From Anthoceros angustus (taxonomy: Eukaryota > Streptophyta > Anthocerotopsida > Anthocerotales > Anthocerotaceae), in contig MU008168.1 in assembly GCA_010909165.1 (NCBI GenBank), forward strand, positions 558,001 through 622,000: a stretch of DNA of 64,000 nucleotides, in the 5' to 3' direction. This document shows positions 58,674-64,000 of the stretch, in pieces. A program made the position numbers and the translations under genes. The notes below the pieces were generated by a model. It saw only the letters and a program-made list of their open reading frames with translations. It was not told where the DNA came from and searched no databases. Positions within the stretch are counted from its first letter, which is position 1; each line of letters begins with the position of its first letter.

Positions 58674-60440
58674 TCACAATCGAGAGAGAGCGTCGGGAGC
58701 GATTCGGACGATGCCGCGGTAGGCGTCGAGCGTGAGGAAGTCGTCGAGCTCGTCTTTCACGCACTGGGCGACGAAGAGTCTGGCGGCCTGGGGGAAGCGG
58801 CCGTGAGGGAAGCGGGCGTCGCCGACCTCGCGCCTGATCCTGCCGAGCTCCTCGTCCACGACGCGGCCGAAGAGGTGCTTGGTGACGCGAACAGGGACGA
58901 GGTCGCCGTCCAGGAGCGCGCCGTGGCGGATCCACTGCCAGATCTGGACCCGGCTGATCTCCGCAGTGGCGGCGTCCTCCATGAGGTGGTACAGCGGGAC
59001 GGAGCCGGTGCCGGCGAGCCAGGCGGCCAGGTACTGGATTCCGACGCGGATGTTGAGCCGGAGCCCTTCCAGCGACCGCTTCCCCCTGGGCATCTCCAGC
59101 AGATCCTCCTGCGTCACCTTCACGTCGTCCCGGCGCACCCCGAGCTGGTTCTCCCCGGGCATGTTCTGCTGGAACACCTCGAGCACCAGGGGGACGAGCC
59201 CGGGGTGCGCCGCCCACGTCCCGTCGTGGCCGGCGCGGACCTCCCGGAGCTTGTCGGCCCGGACGGCGGCCAGGGCCGCGTCGTTGGCCGCCTTGTCGTC
59301 CTTGATGGGGATCTGCGCCGCCATGCCGCCCATGGCCTGGACCCCCCGGGAGTGGCACGTCTTGATGAGCAGCTCGGTGTAGCTTCTGAGGAAGCGCTGC
59401 GTCATCCCGACGTGGGTCCTGTCCGGGAGGAGCCGCTCGGGGTTGCTGCGGAAGGTCTTGATGAAGGAGAAGATGTAGTCCCATCTCCCGCAGTTCAGCC
59501 CGGCCGAGTGATCCCGCAGCTCGAACAGGATCTCGTGCATCTGGAACGCGGCCGGGAGCGTCTCGATCAGGACGGTGGCTCGTATTGCCCCCCGGGGGGC
59601 GCACACGGCGGACTCAGCGGCCTCGAAGATGGCGTCCCAGATGGCTGCTTCCCGGGAGTGCTCCATCTTCGGGAGGTAGAAGAAGGGCCCGCTCCCCCCG
59701 TGCTTGCAGCGGAACTCCGCGTGGTTGTGGAAGAAGTAGAGCCCGAAGTCGACGAGGGCGGCCACGGCGGGCTCGCCGTCCACCTCGATGTGGGCCTCCA
59801 GGAGGTGCCATCCCCGGGGGCGGACCATGAGGACTGCGGTCGTGTCGTTGAGTCTGTAGCTTCTCTTGCGGTCCGGGTCGTGGTGGGCGATGGTGCCGGA
59901 CACCGCGTCCTGGAGGTTGATCTGGCCTTGCATGATGTTGTCCCAGGTCGGGGAGAGGGAGTCCTCGAAGTCCGCCATGAACACCTTGGCGCCGGAGTTG
60001 AGCGCGTTGATGATCATCTTGCGCTCCACCGGCCCGGTGATCTCCACCCGGCGGTCGGCCAGAGCGGGCGGGAGCGGGGCGCACGTCCACTGCCCCTTCC
60101 GGATCTCCTCCGTCGCCGGATCCCATCCCGAGCTCCCCGCGTCGTAGCGGGCCTGCTGCTCCCGCCGCTGCTGCAAAGCGTGCCGGACTCGCGGGCGGAA
60201 CGCGCGGTGGAGGTCCGCCACGAACTGCAGCGCCCCGCGGGTCAGGACCCGCTCGTAGCCGGGCCGCAGCGCGCCCCGGATGCGGACTCCGGAAGGAAGT
60301 CCGCCGTGGGAGTGGTGGCTGCAGCTGCAGTGCGGCCTCGAGCAGATCTCCACCTCCGCGCATGCCGTGTTCCTGTGGTGGGCATGTTCCTGCTGCTCCT
60401 GCGAGAGCAGCACCAGAGCCGCCGGATGATGGTGATGCAT
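58674..60440 (-). CDS. MLS: Malate synthase, glyoxysomal
   Basis: This intronless frame encodes 588 residues from the first ATG (60440). Malate synthase joins glyoxylate and acetyl-CoA to malate in the glyoxylate cycle, which turns stored oil into sugar precursors. Family signatures run along the length: WTCAPLPPALADRRVEITGP, ERKMIINALNSGAKVFMADF, FEDSLSPTWDN, ATVLIETLPAAFQMHEILFE (a magnesium-ligand Glu), NCGRWDYIFS (the matching Asp), and the C-terminal domain VGIQYLAAWLAGTGSVPLY. The C-terminus is SRL, a type 1 peroxisome targeting signal. The N-terminus has a His-rich leader (MHHHHPAALVLLSQ) about 20-25 residues longer than usual. Codons are strongly GC-ending. The lack of introns is unusual for a plant gene of this family and might reflect retroposition, but the frame is fully intact. 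Confidence 0.96.
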   Translation of the reverse strand: MHHHHPAALVLLSQEQQEHAHHRNTACAEVEICSRPHCSCSHHSHGGLPSGVRIRGALRPGYERVLTRGALQFVADLHRAFRPRVRHALQQRREQQARYDAGSSGWDPATEEIRKGQWTCAPLPPALADRRVEITGPVERKMIINALNSGAKVFMADFEDSLSPTWDNIMQGQINLQDAVSGTIAHHDPDRKRSYRLNDTTAVLMVRPRGWHLLEAHIEVDGEPAVAALVDFGLYFFHNHAEFRCKHGGSGPFFYLPKMEHSREAAIWDAIFEAAESAVCAPRGAIRATVLIETLPAAFQMHEILFELRDHSAGLNCGRWDYIFSFIKTFRSNPERLLPDRTHVGMTQRFLRSYTELLIKTCHSRGVQAMGGMAAQIPIKDDKAANDAALAAVRADKLREVRAGHDGTWAAHPGLVPLVLEVFQQNMPGENQLGVRRDDVKVTQEDLLEMPRGKRSLEGLRLNIRVGIQYLAAWLAGTGSVPLYHLMEDAATAEISRVQIWQWIRHGALLDGDLVPVRVTKHLFGRVVDEELGRIRREVGDARFPHGRFPQAARLFVAQCVKDELDDFLTLDAYRGIVRIAPDALSRL

Positions 60441-62142
60441 CTTTGCTCTGCCCTGCTCTGCTCTGCAAAGAAAGCGACGAACAGCTTTGCTCCTTCGCTC
60501 AGTGGTTGTACCCGTGCTTGCTGAAGCTTTGCTTGATTCTGTGGTTGCGGAATTGCTCTGCGATCCTCCAAGTAGTGGACTCCAGGTGGTCAAGTGGGGC
60601 GCCGATAAGGCTACAGCACCGCCCGCGGAACCCCCCTCCCCTTTCGCTTGCCTGCGCACCGGATTCGCTTCTTGTTGGGCACCGCCTTATCTTCACCTCG
60701 CCACTCTCAGAAAATCTCGCGTGAGCGATCGTGTTCGACGGAGATTGCACGAGGTGGTATTTCCTTTGCTCGACCCTCCGCACATGTATGGCATTCTCTG
60801 GTAGTTAGGCGTCCGTGGGTCTCGGGGTTTCGTGATTCCGTTGGAGAGGAGCAGATTTGGGGAACGAGGGCATCACATTCCAGCCCGTCATTGTGTAACA
60901 TTTGTATGCCAGCTTGTTCAGAGCATGTGAGGTTGGCGTCCAGATTGAATTGTGAAGGCGTGTTGATCGGCAAGTGTATGTTGCGTGAATGCGGAGGGAG
61001 CCTGGAGTTCTGGGCGATGTAAGCTCAGCTGATGGCGGTTCGTGGATTTACAGGGTTTAGGGTTGACGCTGAGACTTGCGGATGACAGGATTGAATCGAC
61101 GCAGTTGGCATCGAGGTTCATGGTCCGCTGGACACAGGAATGACATTAGCAAGGTAAAGCGATTCTGTGCTGGGCACAGGCATTTTCGGATTTGCAATCT
61201 GGTGGCGATGCTGTGGGATGGGCATTCCTTCATGTTGAGATCTGCTTTAACAGTTCTGCGTTTCGTGCCTGTGCTTGAGCTGATTCAACCACAGAAAGGA
61301 AAACAGGATTGAAGCAGACAAAAGGCGACATTTTGCGTGGAAGCCCGAGTATGTTGGTAGATTTTTTGTTGCTCTGCGGAACGCTCTGGAGTCTGGAGCT
61401 GCTGGAGAGCTGCTGAGTAGGGTTAAGGAGTTGCGGGCGTGACCACGCAGATGCACATGGCTGGGAGTGACTCGATAGGCGTTTTCAGAGAACAAGTATG
61501 AAGCTATTTGCTTCCTAACGCTACCCAGCGCTTTTGTGCTGCCCTCTCCACATTTCCTACACAAGCCACACCATTCCCATTGGCAAGATCATAACTTTAA
61601 AGAGAAGCCAATTTTCAGAATCGTTCAGATAATTCACTATGAACTCACCTTTCACAAGGGGATCTTACTTTCCTTGCAAACACTCCAGATTCTGTTCCAA
61701 ATAGATCAAGCGAAAGATCAACCCTGCAACTTCCAGGTTGCTAAGGGAACGTGTGTAACAAGGCAGGCTTCCAGGTTGCAAAGTGAACATGTGTGTAACA
61801 AGGCAGCTCCAAGCTGACAGCCCAACGAACCGAAGAAGCCTGGAGCATAACTTTGGCCGCCCAAGCCCATGTCGCAACATCACACCAGATTCATGAGGAG
61901 CACGGGTCAAGGATACGAAGGCCTAAGTCAAACATCTCATATCGCGAAAAAGATCACATCAAACTATCTCCCTAGCCTCTAGACTAGCCAAACTTGCGAA
62001 TGCCTTGTCTTGCGTCAGACTGACATAAACAAGGGAGTGATCATTTGCTGTATCGAGATTCATAGTTGCACTGGTAGATATGTAAATCCACACTAACACT
62101 AAGTTTAAAAACAGATTTAACTTCTAAAGAAGGAAAGAAGAT
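60441..62142. other. Intergenic region upstream of malate synthase
   Basis: The first few hundred bases should be the malate synthase promoter and 5' UTR. The rest holds no ORF, RNA or repeat that I can support, apart from a short direct repeat around CTTCCAGGTTGC near 61730 and 61770. Confidence 0.4.
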
Positions 62143-62148
62143 TTTATT

Positions 62149-62310
62149 ATAAAAAAAGAGATGGGAAAAATCATCCACCCCTAAAACCAAAGGGGAAAAA
62201 CCCAAGGGCTTGATCTTGTAAAATACCAAGGGAGTGATTAGAACCCAAGGCTTAGAACCCTAGACTACAAGGTCTAGGGCCTTGTGCTCTACCAAAGAGC
62301 TAGGGCACCT
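62149..62310 (-). mobile_element. tRNA-derived SINE candidate
   Basis: On the minus strand GGTGCCCTAGCTCTTTGGTA then GAGC forms a tRNA-like D arm with a good Pol III A box. CAAGG-CCCTAGA-CCTTG forms an anticodon-like stem-loop, and GGGTTCTAAGCC resembles a B box. There is no matching acceptor stem. A body of about 80 nt follows and ends in a T run (CTCTTTTTTTAT). TTTATT flanks both sides (62143-62148 and 62310-62315) as a possible target duplication. Confidence 0.5.
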
Positions 62311-62315
62311 TTATT

Positions 62316-63428
62316 CAATGGATCTATTTTTTATAAATTGTTGGGCATTTACCATAAAGTTGTTGATTAAAAGATACTTTGCTACAATGAGAACTCATCT
62401 TAGGTTCATCCTTTTGATCTAGCTTTTGCATCATATGATTATTACACCAACAGTATACGCATTGGCTGAGCCAATTTACACTGGTGAACTCTTGTCATGT
62501 TTCCTATCATAGGTCTTTGTGCATTAAATTTTAAAGTTACCACAATCATTACTTGTTACTTTCATTTACTAATATTAGTACTTCGAGTTACTAAACAAAA
62601 AAATTGAGACGTGTAACAAGTGGGATAAGTAGCAACCACACTAACTCATTCCTATTTGTTACTCACATCCACTGATATTGTCACGGTGACTAATCGTGAA
62701 TGGACGAGCCGACCATTGTGGTTTGATGGATATGCTGAACCACAGGATCTCAGGAGCAGACGAGCTGTAGTACGAAGACATAGCCGTAGCAAGGAGCTAG
62801 TTTAGGGCATGCATAGGTAGGTTTGGGACAGGCTAGGAGTTAGGCTGATTAACCATTAAACTAGTCATATTAACCACTGACAACAGACAGACGGAGCGGG
62901 GCTACAATCCCGCGCCCACAAGAACAAGACCCTCTTCCAACTTTCTCCGCTCCTACGCCCGGTGAGCGAGCTCGAAGTATTTAGATCATTTCATGGCCCC
63001 AATGCGTCTTACAAATATTAACACAAGAGTTATAACATATTATTTCTCACTATCTAAATAAATACAATAATTTACTATGAATTGCAAATTGTTGCCAAAT
63101 ACGTAACAAGACATGGTCATTGTCATACCGAGTGACACTCATCTCTGCAGTTGGGTTTAGTGTTTGATTAGATTAGTTAACACTAATTACTTACTTAAAG
63201 ATAAGTAATTAGATTAATTAATCTAATTTGGTTTGCACCTATACTTGCATATTAGATTTTGTTTTGTTTGGTTGTTTGGTGAGGAGGTGCTTATATGAAT
63301 TCAAGTGCTTACCTCGTACGACATCATCATCATTGGTCTCACAACCCTAACACCTCTTATCTGCACTCGATGTGGGAGTGGGTGGAAAAAATGAAGTAGA
63401 TTGTTTTGTTGATCATGCAAAACCTAAA
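62316..63428. other. AT-rich DNA without recognised genes
   Basis: No ORF, RNA or array is recognised. Around 63160-63230 there is a short low-complexity run of taatta/ttaatc repeats. Confidence 0.4.
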
Positions 63429-63640
63429 GCTCTACAGCAAAGGTCATCCACTTGGCCCCACATTTGCATCATGGAATAGTGATGCTTTGCAGCAAAGCTC
63501 ATCCACTTGGCCCCACATTTGCATCATGGGATCCTGAAGCTCTGCAGTAAAGCTCATCCACTTGCCCCCACATTTGCATCATGGGAATCCTGATGCTTTG
63601 CAGCAAAGCTCATCCACTGGAACAAAGCTCGTCCACTACC
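63429..63640. repeat. 55-bp tandem repeat, 3.5 copies
   Basis: Units starting at 63429, 63484, 63539 and (partial) 63594 contain GCAAAGCTCATCCACTTGGC and CCCACATTTGCATCATGGGA. The period is exactly 55 bp for the first three. Confidence 0.9.
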
Positions 63641-64000
63641 TAAGAGTTGAAGCGATCACATGAAGTGTGAATTCTCAAGTGAGTATGCCAACCAAAACTT
63701 CCCTTAAAAGTGCCAAAGCTAAGGCGCCGGTTGGTACCTTAAAGGTGCGTAGGTTCATACCTCTAAAGGTGCAGTAGAGGCATTATCTTATGTAATATCC
63801 CTACAAAGAAGTCCCAGAGGATACAGGCACTAGAGTCCAGCATGTCCCGAGAATAGGGCCAAATTCATAGCAAATAAATTGAGAGAAAACAAGGCTACAG
63901 AGAAAATGGAATTAAGCTCCATGATAGATGCAGAAACCTTAAGGATTCAGAAATAGATAATATATAGAATTAAAATTCAAATATTTTTATATAAATTATA

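Noticed and set aside
58803-60524. 573-codon open frame antisense to malate synthase
   Set aside because: It mirrors the GC-ending codons of the malate synthase frame; it is Glu/Val/Leu-rich with no family motif.
62235-62309. Functional tRNA gene with CTA anticodon
   Set aside because: The anticodon loop lacks T33, and no acceptor stem closes the molecule; a SINE head explains it better.

Overview
The window is nuclear DNA of a land plant, most likely a seed-free vascular plant (fern or lycophyte). The evidence is: a U6 snRNA gene with a plant-type USE plus TATA Pol III promoter; a plant EFR3 gene; glyoxysomal malate synthase ending in SRL; a plastid-type rhomboid protease; chloroplast chaperonin debris; and a family of intronless PLS-type PPR genes. 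An Sfi1-like/kelch gene of the kind expected for centrioles or basal bodies would fit a plant with swimming sperm. Taxon is inference. Most introns are about 80-250 bp and the splice models below keep frame across every junction.

Layout. 1-3.3 kb: chaperonin-60 alpha pseudogene (+), U6 snRNA (-), two broken PPR copies (+). 3.3-5.7 kb: minisatellites of several periods and a possible LTR/primer-binding site. 6.3-8.7 kb: intact PPR gene (-). 9.9-15.1 kb: EFR3-like gene (+, about 19 exons). 15.7-18.9 kb: intact PPR gene (+) with a perfectly periodic 312-bp internal array. 19.3-23.6 kb: 12-exon AT-rich gene (-) for an Sfi1-like/kelch protein. 24.5-28.6 kb: 11-exon gene (+) for a PRUNE-type DHH phosphoesterase with a long disordered N-terminus. 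29.87-51.59 kb: one giant GC-rich element with 27-bp perfect terminal inverted repeats and a 6-bp target duplication; it holds two indel-riddled tandem duplications and an inner pair of inverted arms around a degraded hAT-like transposase. 52.2-54.1 kb: RBL10-like rhomboid protease (+, 8 exons). 54.7-57.3 kb: two-exon NPF-motif protein (-). 58.7-60.4 kb: intronless malate synthase (-). 60.4-64 kb: gene-poor AT-rich DNA with a tRNA-derived SINE candidate and a 55-bp tandem repeat.

The genes do not form one pathway. They are ordinary nuclear housekeeping genes (PI4-kinase recruitment at the plasma membrane, organelle RNA processing, plastid membrane proteolysis, glyoxylate cycle, polyphosphate/nucleotide hydrolysis, centriole-type scaffold) separated by repeats. 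The most unusual items are the 21.7-kb terminal-inverted-repeat element, the Sfi1-like/kelch fusion, the 312-bp PPR array and the indel-dominated divergence of the duplicated blocks.
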